DNA of 64,000 bases from JACKCD01 sp041390905. Its GTDB lineage: Bacteria > Chloroflexota > Anaerolineae > Promineifilales > Promineifilaceae. The stretch spans positions 930,001 to 994,000 of the forward strand of contig JAWKPA010000012.1 in the NCBI GenBank assembly GCA_041390905.1. Direction: 5' to 3'. Position 1 is the first letter of the stretch, and each line of letters opens with the position of its first letter. The notes beneath the pieces were generated by a model. The model saw nothing but the letters and a program-made list of their open reading frames with translations. It made no database searches and had not been told where the DNA came from. Both the position numbers and the translations under genes were made by a program. Positions 36,264 through 43,514 of the stretch are shown one piece after another.

Positions 36264-37169
36264 CTATTGATTTGTAAGCGGGACAAAGCCTAGCTGGGCA
36301 ACAATGGCCTGCCCGTCGCTGCCTAAAATCCAGTCAAGATAGGTGGCTAATTCGCCCGTTGGTTCACCAGCGGTGTACATAAACAGATTACGCGCCAACG
36401 GATATTCGCCTGATGAGGCGGACTCAACGGTGGGGTAAACATAGTCGGTGCTGCCGGGGGGAGCTACGGCCAGCATTTTTTCGTGTTCGGGGTCTACATA
36501 CCCCAAACCATCGTAGCCAATGGCGTTGGGGTTGCGGCGTAGCTCACTGGTGATGCCAACGGAGGAGGGCATGAGCAGGGTTTGTGGGGCAAAGATGTCT
36601 TCACTGTCTTCCCCTTTACGAACAACTTCTTCGAGGAAGTAGACGTGGGTGCCGGAGTTGGTTTCGCGGGAAAGCAGGACGATGGGGGCGTCATTGCCGC
36701 CTACGTCTTTCCAGTTGGTGATGCGACCGGTGTAAATGTCGGCCAGTTGGTCAATGTTGAGTTCGCTGATGGGGTTGTCGGGGTGAACGATGACGGCTAA
36801 AGCGTCAATGGCAACGACAAATTCGATGGGTTCGATGCCGTTGGCAATCGCTTCTTCTTTTTCGCCGTCTTTCATGGCGCGGGAGGCGTTGGCAATGTCT
36901 ACTGTGCCGTTGATGAGGGCGGCGATGCCGGTGCCGGAGCCGCCGCCGGTGACAGCAATGGCGACTTCGGGTTTAACGTCACGGTATGCCTCGGCCCAGG
37001 CGAGGGCGACGTTGACCAGGGTGTCGGAGCCTTTGTTTTGGATGGCGCGTTGGCTGCCATTAACGGCCGTTTCTGACTGTTCCGGCCGGCAAGCCGCTAA
37101 AGCACCCAACGCAAGCAGTAGCAACATGAGCCATCTAAGACGATGGCGTTGGGGAATGTTTTGAACCAT
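36264..37169 (-). CDS. pstS: Phosphate-binding lipoprotein PstS
   Basis: A 301-residue lipoprotein with signal peptide and lipobox LAAC, then the PstS pattern: NKGSDTLVNVA, the phosphate-loop region GGGSGTGIAAL, NASRAMK, and SRETNSGTHVYF. It delivers phosphate to PstCA. GAGGTGG precedes the ATG. It is the first gene of the operon and follows a PHO-box-like array. The palindrome at 37061 lies shortly after the lipobox. Confidence 0.93.
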   Translation of the reverse strand: MVQNIPQRHRLRWLMLLLLALGALAACRPEQSETAVNGSQRAIQNKGSDTLVNVALAWAEAYRDVKPEVAIAVTGGGSGTGIAALINGTVDIANASRAMKDGEKEEAIANGIEPIEFVVAIDALAVIVHPDNPISELNIDQLADIYTGRITNWKDVGGNDAPIVLLSRETNSGTHVYFLEEVVRKGEDSEDIFAPQTLLMPSSVGITSELRRNPNAIGYDGLGYVDPEHEKMLAVAPPGSTDYVYPTVESASSGEYPLARNLFMYTAGEPTGELATYLDWILGSDGQAIVAQLGFVPLTNQ

Positions 37170-37227
37170 TTCTCCACCTCTTTATGGGGATCGTTGACAT
37201 TGTTAACAAAATCACAATCAAACATTA

Positions 37228-37302
37228 ATTCTAGCTACTTTACAAAAGTTATTGTTAACAGCTTGTTAAGGTTTCCAGATTGCTTTGTTAATAAATGGTT
37301 AA
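37228..37302 (-). promoter_or_regulatory. PHO-box-like array and -10 of the pst operon
   Basis: On the minus strand TTAACA-type hexamers recur every 11 bp: 37297-37302 (TTAACC), 37286-37291, 37264-37269, 37253-37258 (all TTAACA) and 37242-37247 (TTTTGT). Only the step at 37275 does not match. A -10-like TAGAAT (37228-37233) follows, so the repeats cover the -35 region. This matches the direct-repeat design of PhoP/PhoB sites (TTAACA, 5-nt spacer) and predicts activation in phosphate starvation. Confidence 0.75.
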
Positions 37303-37316
37303 CAGAAGAGGTGGCA

Positions 37317-37362
37317 ACAAAAAACCGCCTGGTTCGAGGGTGGAAAACCCCGACAGGCGGCT
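37317..37362 (-). terminator. Intrinsic terminator after phoU
   Basis: CCGCCTG (outer arm on the minus strand 37354-37360) pairs with CAGGCGG (37325-37331) and is followed by TTTTTTG. It lies 150 nt past the phoU stop and separates phoU from the pst promoter. Confidence 0.75.
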
Positions 37363-37411
37363 TGAGGTGCAAGATGGTTTATGGCAGATCCAGGGAATTA
37401 CCGAGAAACCT

Positions 37412-37500
37412 GAATAGATGCGCGGATGATGTAGCTTTGTTGGAAGAAACGCCGATTTTTCTTTTTATCCGCGAAAATCTGCTCCCTGCATCCAGCTTCT
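37412..37500. repeat. GCGGAT/ATCCGC repeat, second copy
   Basis: Starts with ATGCGCGGATGAT and continues to TTTATCCGCGAAAATCTG, like the cluster at 24155-24256. It lies between phoU and its terminator; no gene. Confidence 0.5.
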
Positions 37501-37515
37501 TTTGCCAACGGGCTG

Positions 37516-38175
37516 CTAGGCGATCTCGACGTATTGGTTGCGAACCATAAAGATAACGCGCTCGGCAATATTGGTAGCACGGTCGCCAATACGCTCCAGG
37601 TTATGACCAACCCAAAGCAAGAAGGTAGCGCGACGAACATATTGATCATCGGCCATTTCGGTGAGTGTTTGCTGGAACAGCTTATCATACTGTTTATCCA
37701 GCTTGTCGTCTTGCTTCACCATGTTGTCGGCAATGGATACATCCTTGCGCACGTAGGCCTGGACACCAGCATTTACCATGTCGCGGGCACGCTGCGCCAT
37801 TTTGGGCAATTTGTGCAGCGTCAACAGCGCATCTTCGTTTTCCATGCGTTCGACCAGCTTGGCAATGCCGGCCGCATGGTCGCCAATGCGCTCTAGTTCA
37901 ACTGCAAGGTGGATGGCGGCAATGACGGTGCGTAGGTCAATGGCTGCTGGTTGCTGGGTTGCCAAAATACGTAAGCATTCTTCTTCAATCTCGTAACGAA
38001 GCTGATTGGCCTCGGCATCGCCGGCGACAACCGAATGGGCCAAAGAGACGTCTCGCTTGTAGAGCGCGTCCATCGCGTTGGCAATTGCAGTGTCAACCAT
38101 GCTGGCAAGACGCAAAACATCATTGCGTAACTGATCAAGTTCTTTATCCAAGAGAGAGCGGGTATGAAGAGACAT
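37516..38175 (-). CDS. phoU: Phosphate signalling protein PhoU
   Basis: A 219-residue two-repeat helical-bundle protein; ATG at 38175 chosen because it gives the family start (MSLHTRSLLDKELDQL). Each repeat has a metal-cluster motif: HLAVELERIGDHA and VGHNLERIGDRATNIAE. PhoU represses the pho response through PstB and the PhoR-type kinase when phosphate is plentiful. It is transcribed in the same direction as pst but upstream of it, with its own terminator, so it is separately controlled. No PhoR/PhoB pair is in the window. Confidence 0.93.
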   Translation of the reverse strand: MSLHTRSLLDKELDQLRNDVLRLASMVDTAIANAMDALYKRDVSLAHSVVAGDAEANQLRYEIEEECLRILATQQPAAIDLRTVIAAIHLAVELERIGDHAAGIAKLVERMENEDALLTLHKLPKMAQRARDMVNAGVQAYVRKDVSIADNMVKQDDKLDKQYDKLFQQTLTEMADDQYVRRATFLLWVGHNLERIGDRATNIAERVIFMVRNQYVEIA

Positions 38176-38286
38176 GAGGGTGCCTTTTAAGAATTTAGGG
38201 CAAACCAAAGTTGGTGGCTTTGGTGTGTCAATATAATAAAACTTGGCTCCATTGTAAGGATTTTAGTCGGGATATCAACTATTTTG

Positions 38287-38868
38287 TCAATTTTGATCAA
38301 GATATTGCAGAGCCAGGCGCAATCGTTCGTCCAGTTCTCCAACCTCGCGGGGGAGCTTTTGCAGGGCGGATTGGGCTTCGACAATGCTGTAGCCTAGCCC
38401 CGTAAGCATGTCTATCACATCAGCATCTATGTCGCTGACGAAGGAAACGGCCGTTGTTGCCGCCGTCAGATCCAGCTTGTCGCGCAGTTGGAACATCATT
38501 CGTTCGGCCGTCTTTTTGCCAATGCCTGGCACGCGCTGAAGAACGGCCGTTTCTTCCCGCAGCACCGCACTTTTTAGCAATTCCGGGCTGAGCGTTCCCA
38601 AAATGGACAGTGCCACCTTTGGCCCCACGCCGCTAACCGACAGCAAAATCTCAAAAAGCTGCAGGTCATCTTCCGACTCAAAGCCATAGAGCGTTAGCTC
38701 CGTTTCCCGCACCATCAGGTGCGTGTGCAGCCGCAGCGAACGGCCGATTCCGCCCACATTTTCCAGCACGTTGCGCGGCACAAACACCCGCACCCCCACA
38801 CCACCCACGCCAATCACAAGGCTGGCTGCTTCAACTTTTAGAATCGTTCCGCTAAGGCTGGCAATCAT
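38287..38868 (-). CDS. ruvA: Holliday junction branch migration protein RuvA
   Basis: A 193-residue protein with an N-terminal OB fold (MIASLSGTILK start, ATG at 38868), tandem helix-hairpin-helix motifs (VSGVGPKVALSIL and VPGIGKKTAERM) and a C-terminal RuvB-binding helix bundle. It binds the junction as a tetramer and loads RuvB. It is downstream of ruvC and yebC, separated from ruvC by two repeat clusters; ruvB is absent here. Palindromes at 38447 and 38542, the second next to the second HhH. Confidence 0.93.
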   Translation of the reverse strand: MIASLSGTILKVEAASLVIGVGGVGVRVFVPRNVLENVGGIGRSLRLHTHLMVRETELTLYGFESEDDLQLFEILLSVSGVGPKVALSILGTLSPELLKSAVLREETAVLQRVPGIGKKTAERMMFQLRDKLDLTAATTAVSFVSDIDADVIDMLTGLGYSIVEAQSALQKLPREVGELDERLRLALQYLDQN

Positions 38869-38879
38869 TGTTGCGGTAT

Positions 38880-39028
38880 TAGAGATTAGAGAGTAGAGAT
38901 TGGAGATTAAGTGTTGCAATCTCCAATCTCTACTCTCCAATCCCTGGCTTAGAAACGAGGATTAACCAAGTTACGCAAGAAGTTGAACTTCTCAGAAGAA
39001 GTTCAACTTCTCAGAAGAAGTTGAACTT
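38880..39028. repeat. GAGATTG inverted repeat plus triple AGAAGTTNAACTTCT
   Basis: Between ruvA and ruvC lies one GAGATT/AATCTC hairpin (38880-38944), followed by three near-tandem copies of AGAAGTTGAACTTCT/AGAAGTTCAACTTCT (38978-39028). Confidence 0.85.
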
Positions 39029-39059
39029 CTAAATGGGCAAGTTATTTAATTCCCATTCC

Positions 39060-39551
39060 TTATTCTGTATACAGCGTTTCAAATCGGTAATATTGATAAT
39101 GGGCAATAGCAACCGCCAGCCCATCGGCAGCATCATCGGGGCGGGGCGTTTCTTCCAGGTCAAGCAGGTTGCGCACCATTAACTGCATTTGTGCTTTGTC
39201 AGCCTTGCCATAGCCAGTTACCGCATCCTTGATTTTGGGTGGGGAATATTCGCCGACAGGCAGGTTGGCGTTGGCAAGTGCCAACAAAATAACCCCTCGT
39301 GCTTGCCCCACGGTGATGGCGGTGGTGATGTTGCGCCCAAAAAACAGCTCTTCCACGCCGGCCGTATCTGGCTGGTATTCGTTAATAAGTGCGGTGAGAT
39401 CCTGGTACAGCGTTTGCAGCCGTTGGGGCATGGGGGTGTTGGCCGGGGTGGTGATGATGCCGTAGGTAACGGCCGTTAACTGACCATCCACCGCATCAAT
39501 CACCCCATACCCCGTGCGCCCCGTACCAGGGTCAAGCCCTAAAATTCGCAT
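39060..39551 (-). CDS. ruvC: Crossover junction endonuclease RuvC
   Basis: A 163-residue resolvase of the RNase H fold. Acidic active-site residues are visible in LGLDPGTGRTGYG (Asp), GVEELFFGRN (Glu) and PDDAADGLAVAIAH (Asp pair and His). It cuts Holliday junctions delivered by RuvAB. The start overlaps the yebC stop by one base (TAATG). Palindrome at 39468 with a very strong G-rich to C-rich switch. Confidence 0.93.
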   Translation of the reverse strand: MRILGLDPGTGRTGYGVIDAVDGQLTAVTYGIITTPANTPMPQRLQTLYQDLTALINEYQPDTAGVEELFFGRNITTAITVGQARGVILLALANANLPVGEYSPPKIKDAVTGYGKADKAQMQLMVRNLLDLEETPRPDDAADGLAVAIAHYQYYRFETLYTE

Positions 39552-40291
39552 TAGCCCATCGCCGCAATCGCTTCGTCGGTAATTTCCAGAGCCGAATACA
39601 CATTTTGCACATCATCCAGCTCCTCCAGCTTTTCAATAAGGTTCATCACCTGCAAAGCCGGCCCCTGCTCAAGCTCAATCGGGTTATTCGGTTCGTAAAT
39701 CAGGTTCGACTCCTCAACCTCAACCCCGGCCTCTTCCAAAGCCAACTGCACCGCCTGGAAATAATCAATGTCCACAAAAATTTCGGTGATGTCGCCAAAC
39801 TGGATGTCATCGGCACCAGCGTCAGCGGCAACCAGGAATATCTCATCCTGGTCAACCTTGTCCGTAATGCTCACATACCCCTTGCGGGTAAACTGCCATG
39901 AAACGGCACCCGACTCCGCCATCGAGCCACCATATTTGCTCACGGCATGGCGCACATCGGCAATAGCGCGGTTGCGATTATCGGTCACAACCTCAATGAG
40001 GATGCCGACACCATGCGGCCCATATGCTTCATACATATTTTCCAGCAGTTCGCCACCTTCTAGCTCTCCCGTGCCGCGCTTGATGGCTCGCTCAATATTG
40101 TCTTTCGCCATATTGGCTGCTTTGGCTTTGGCTAACATCAGGCGCAGCTTGTTATTGCTGGCAGGGTCGCCACCACCATCACGGGCGGCCATCGTAAGCT
40201 CTTTGGCGATGCGCGTAAAAATTTTGCCGCGCTTGGCATCAGTTGCTGCTTTTTTGTGTTTAATGGTGGACCATTTAGAATGTCCTGACAT
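39551..40291 (-). CDS. YebC/PmpR-family regulator
   Basis: A 246-residue protein with the family start SGHSKWSTIKHKK and the segments RDGGGDPASN and EAYGPHGVGI. YebC proteins act as transcription regulators or, in recent work, as factors helping ribosomes through proline-rich stretches. That would suit a genome with many Pro/Thr linkers (inference). It is first in the yebC-ruvC-ruvA cluster, a common arrangement. Confidence 0.93.
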   Translation of the reverse strand: MSGHSKWSTIKHKKAATDAKRGKIFTRIAKELTMAARDGGGDPASNNKLRLMLAKAKAANMAKDNIERAIKRGTGELEGGELLENMYEAYGPHGVGILIEVVTDNRNRAIADVRHAVSKYGGSMAESGAVSWQFTRKGYVSITDKVDQDEIFLVAADAGADDIQFGDITEIFVDIDYFQAVQLALEEAGVEVEESNLIYEPNNPIELEQGPALQVMNLIEKLEELDDVQNVYSALEITDEAIAAMG

Positions 40292-40353
40292 GACTCTACT
40301 CCATCAATACGTTTTGTAAGAAAAAGTTTTGCGGCCTATTATAGCACAACCCG

Positions 40354-41700
40354 CTACCAACCATGTACAGGTGCGGGTGCTTCGCCCGGAAACATGACGG
40401 CCAGCATTTCCGGGGCATAGGTGGCAGCCATGTCGCTGCTCAGGCTGTAGCTGCGGCAAATTTCCTGATAAAGGTTGGCACTGGGTCGCCAGGCACGCGC
40501 CTGGGTTTCCGGGTCAAGGCTAATCAGCCCAAATCGCTGCGTCCAGCCACGATCCCACTCAAAGTTGTCTACCAGGCTCCAGTGATAGTACCCCATGACC
40601 GGAAAGCAGAAGCTAATGGCCTGCCACACCTGGCGCAAATGATCCAAAATAAACGCGGGACGCAATTTGTCGGCGGCATCGGGCAGGCCGTTTTCGGTGA
40701 TGTAGATCGGTTTTTTATAAGGCAAGGCACTTTTGATGACGCGGTAGAGGCCGTAGGGGTAAATTTCGCCGTAGTTGCTGTCGCTGACAATGGTTCCGGC
40801 CGGCCATTCATGCTCAATCCAGTCGAAGCGCAGGTTGAATGTGGTGTAGAAGCGGGTGTAGTAGTTGATGCCCACAAAGTCGAAGCTGTTGGCAAGGTGG
40901 GGAATGGTGCCGCGACCAAAGGGGGAGGGTAAACGGCCGTTAACCATCGCCCCCATCCACGCCTTGTTAAATAGCCAATCAACCCGGCCGGCCCACCAGC
41001 GGCTCGCCACTCCGCTGCCCGGCTTCGCCTCAAAAATCGGCATGTTTTTGGCAATCCCCACTTCTGCTGTCCGGTACGCTTCCTTTATAATGTGATACGC
41101 CCGTGCGTGGCACGCCAGCAGCCGCCCAAACGCCTCCCGTAGCCCGCCCCAGCCCGGTCGCTGCGGCGGCGGAAAGCTGCCGTCCAGATAGCGCATAAAG
41201 AGGTAAACCATTGGCTCGTTGATGGTAATCCACTTCGGCACCAAATCCCCCAGCCGTTGCACCACCTTGCTCACATAGCGACCAAAATAATCCAGCACAA
41301 TTTCGCTATTAAAATCCCCTTTTTCCACCAGCCACAACGGGTTAGAAAAATGGTGCAGCGTCACCATCGGCTCAATCCCCCGGTCAACCATTCCCTGCAA
41401 GATGGTGCGATACCGTTCCAGGGCTGCTTCATCAAAAACGCTAGGCTCTGGCTCAATGCGGCTCCATTCCAGCGACAGCCGATGGGCGTTGGTGCCCATC
41501 TCGGCTGCTGCGTCCAGGTCAAGCTCGGCATTAGCCCACCAGTTGCTGGCTAACCCCGAATGGTGGCTGTTGAGAATGGCACCCGGCTGCGTTTCCCACA
41601 CCCACCAGTCGCTGTTTTTATTGTTACCCTCAACCTGAAAAGCGGCCGTTGCCGTTCCCCAACGAAAATCTGGGGGGAAAAGCATTTTTGCTGTTGCCAC
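40354..41700 (-). CDS. Glycoside hydrolase family 1 (beta-glucosidase type)
   Basis: A 448-residue (beta/alpha)8 enzyme with the N-terminal signature FRWGTATAAFQVEG, the acid/base Glu in KWITINEP and the nucleophile Glu in YITENG. The start is GTG at 41700 with GGGAG 7 nt upstream. It has no signal peptide, so it cleaves imported beta-glycosides in the cytoplasm. It stands alone. Near the nucleophile the usual LGLDY-type sugar-binding contexts are shortened, but the catalytic pair is intact. Substrate cannot be told from sequence. Confidence 0.92.
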   Translation of the reverse strand: MATAKMLFPPDFRWGTATAAFQVEGNNKNSDWWVWETQPGAILNSHHSGLASNWWANAELDLDAAAEMGTNAHRLSLEWSRIEPEPSVFDEAALERYRTILQGMVDRGIEPMVTLHHFSNPLWLVEKGDFNSEIVLDYFGRYVSKVVQRLGDLVPKWITINEPMVYLFMRYLDGSFPPPQRPGWGGLREAFGRLLACHARAYHIIKEAYRTAEVGIAKNMPIFEAKPGSGVASRWWAGRVDWLFNKAWMGAMVNGRLPSPFGRGTIPHLANSFDFVGINYYTRFYTTFNLRFDWIEHEWPAGTIVSDSNYGEIYPYGLYRVIKSALPYKKPIYITENGLPDAADKLRPAFILDHLRQVWQAISFCFPVMGYYHWSLVDNFEWDRGWTQRFGLISLDPETQARAWRPSANLYQEICRSYSLSSDMAATYAPEMLAVMFPGEAPAPVHGW

Positions 41701-41950
41701 TATCGTCTCCCAACATCCGAATCATTAATTTTTGCCATACCTACTAGCCTATGGTAATCTTTTTTCGTAAAGTACAGCACCTTCGACAAAGCATAACAGA
41801 TTTTTAGTAAAAAGGGTCTACTGGGGAGCAAATGCGTTTTGTTGAAACAAAATCGCTTGTTATACTTTATTCCTTGTTATTTAATATCCAATGTTTTAAT
41901 GATGCAGAGGAGAGGGTCAACCAAACCGCAAGGTGATTTGGGAGGAATCC

Positions 41951-42586
41951 GTGAGAGATTTAGTTCCGCTAAGTGGCTATTATTACCCTAACAAAATGGG
42001 ACGCATTCTTTTGGTTGCGATGGAAGAAGTTATGGGGCGCAATGGCTTAAATGCCTTGCTCAACCTGACCAGTATGCAGCAATTCATTGATACCTTGCCC
42101 CCAGATAACCTGGAGCGTGGGTTTGATTTTGCCAATATCTCTAACCTTAACCAAGGGTTGGATGAAATTTATGGGCCGCGAGGCGGCCGTGGGCTGGCCC
42201 TGCGCGGGGGACGTGCGATCTTTTCACGTGGTCTCAAGCAGTTTGGTGCTTTGGCGGGCGTGGGCGACCTGGCTTTTAAAGTGCTGCCGCTGCAAACCAA
42301 GCTGAAAATTGGCGTGCCGGCCGTCGCCCGTATCTTCTCTCAATTCAGCGACCAAACCAGCCGCGTTCAGGAATTCGATGACCATTTCATCTATTACATT
42401 GATCGCTGCTCGATGTGCTGGGGACGGCACGCAGATCGCCCCACCTGTTTTATCGCCGTTGGCATTTTGCAGGAGACGTTGCGTTGGGTAAGCGGTGGGC
42501 TAGAGTTCCGTGTAGATGAGCTGGAATGTATTAGTATGGGGGCCAAGAGTTGTGTCTTCAAGATTGACAAGGAACCCATCAAATAG
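41951..42586 (+). CDS. V4R-domain (4-vinyl reductase-like) protein
   Basis: A 211-residue protein with a V4R domain in the C-terminal 100 residues (CSMCWGRHADRPTC, then CISMGAKSCVFKI). The paired cysteines of these domains bind metal or small hydrophobic ligands. GGAGG (41941) sits 5 nt before GTG 41951, which is preferred to the GTG at 41933. It is 16 nt upstream of a response regulator; V4R proteins often act as sensor inputs for such partners. Ligand unknown. Confidence 0.8.
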   Translation: MRDLVPLSGYYYPNKMGRILLVAMEEVMGRNGLNALLNLTSMQQFIDTLPPDNLERGFDFANISNLNQGLDEIYGPRGGRGLALRGGRAIFSRGLKQFGALAGVGDLAFKVLPLQTKLKIGVPAVARIFSQFSDQTSRVQEFDDHFIYYIDRCSMCWGRHADRPTCFIAVGILQETLRWVSGGLEFRVDELECISMGAKSCVFKIDKEPIK

Positions 42587-42602
42587 GTCGCCGAGGTAAT
42601 GT

Positions 42603-43466
42603 GTGGTTGACGAAAAGAGAAAACAAACCATTTTTATCGTAGAGGATGAGACTGATCTTTGCGAAATGCTAACGGCGTATTTCCGGGCGCAAGGCTACGA
42701 CGTGAAAAACGCCAATCGGGGCGAGGATGCTGTCACAGCCATTCAAGAGGTTCTGCCTGATCTTGCCATGCTGGACATTCGCCTGCCCGATATAGATGGT
42801 TTTGAAGTGTGCCGCAGAATGCGCGAAGGGCGGCGCACACAAAATATCCCCGTTATTTTTCTCACCGAAAAGCGTGAGCAGACAGATATTTATGGGGGAC
42901 TGCAACTTGGTGCCGTTGATTACATCACTAAGCCGTTTGACATTCAGGAACTGCGGCTGCGTGTGCGCAATGCGCTGAAGCGTACCCAGTTGCCTAACCA
43001 GTTTAACCCTGTCACTTCCCTGCCGGAAGGTTCTATTGTTAGTGAACAGCTAGAAAAATTGCTGGCGCGGCCGGATTGGGGAGTGGTTTATATTCAGATG
43101 GGGGGGCTAACGGCGTTTCGGGATAAATATGGCTTTGTGGCGGCGGATGATGTGACGCGGGCAGTGTCGGTGATGATTGGCAATGCGCTGAAAGATGCCG
43201 GTAGCCCGGATGATTTTATCGGCCATACGAACAGCCACGACTATGTAATTTTGACGACGGCCGGCCGACAAAAACGGTTAGCAGATCGGTGTCGGATGCG
43301 CCTACAGCCTTCGATCCAATACTTTTACCCAGCCCTGGATCGAAGCCGGGTGAAACTGCTGCCAGAAGCAGAACGGCTTTCCATTCAGGTGTCGAGTATG
43401 TCGGCCGCCGATAACAGCCCTGGCGAGGTGAGGACGTTGATTCGGACGGTTCCGGGGTGGGATTAA
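42603..43466 (+). CDS. Response regulator with degenerate GGDEF-like domain
   Basis: A 287-residue protein starting at GTG 42603. The receiver domain (about residues 8-125) has the acidic pair in VEDETD, phospho-Asp in AMLDIRLPD and Lys in ITKPFD. The C-terminal domain has the GGDEF fold pattern (LARPDWGVVYIQMGGL, then FRDKYGFVAADDV), but the active-site loop reads NSHDY instead of GGDEF, so no c-di-GMP synthesis is expected. It may be a binding or protein-interaction module. It forms an operon with the V4R gene and ends at a terminator (43485). Confidence 0.82.
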   Translation: MVDEKRKQTIFIVEDETDLCEMLTAYFRAQGYDVKNANRGEDAVTAIQEVLPDLAMLDIRLPDIDGFEVCRRMREGRRTQNIPVIFLTEKREQTDIYGGLQLGAVDYITKPFDIQELRLRVRNALKRTQLPNQFNPVTSLPEGSIVSEQLEKLLARPDWGVVYIQMGGLTAFRDKYGFVAADDVTRAVSVMIGNALKDAGSPDDFIGHTNSHDYVILTTAGRQKRLADRCRMRLQPSIQYFYPALDRSRVKLLPEAERLSIQVSSMSAADNSPGEVRTLIRTVPGWD

Positions 43467-43484
43467 CTTCTTGATTTAATGGGA

Positions 43485-43510
43485 AGGGCTAGCAATAGCC
43501 CTCTTTTTTT
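43485..43510 (+). terminator. Intrinsic terminator overlapping the next gene's 5' end
   Basis: AGGGCTA, loop GCAA, TAGCCCT, then a run of seven T. It lies 20 nt after the response regulator stop and just 5 nt before the ATG at 43515. Confidence 0.8.
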
Positions 43511-43514
43511 GGGT

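Noticed and set aside
37317..37362. tRNA-like sequence because of GGTTCGAGG
   Set aside because: No acceptor or anticodon stems can be drawn; the stretch is an intrinsic terminator.
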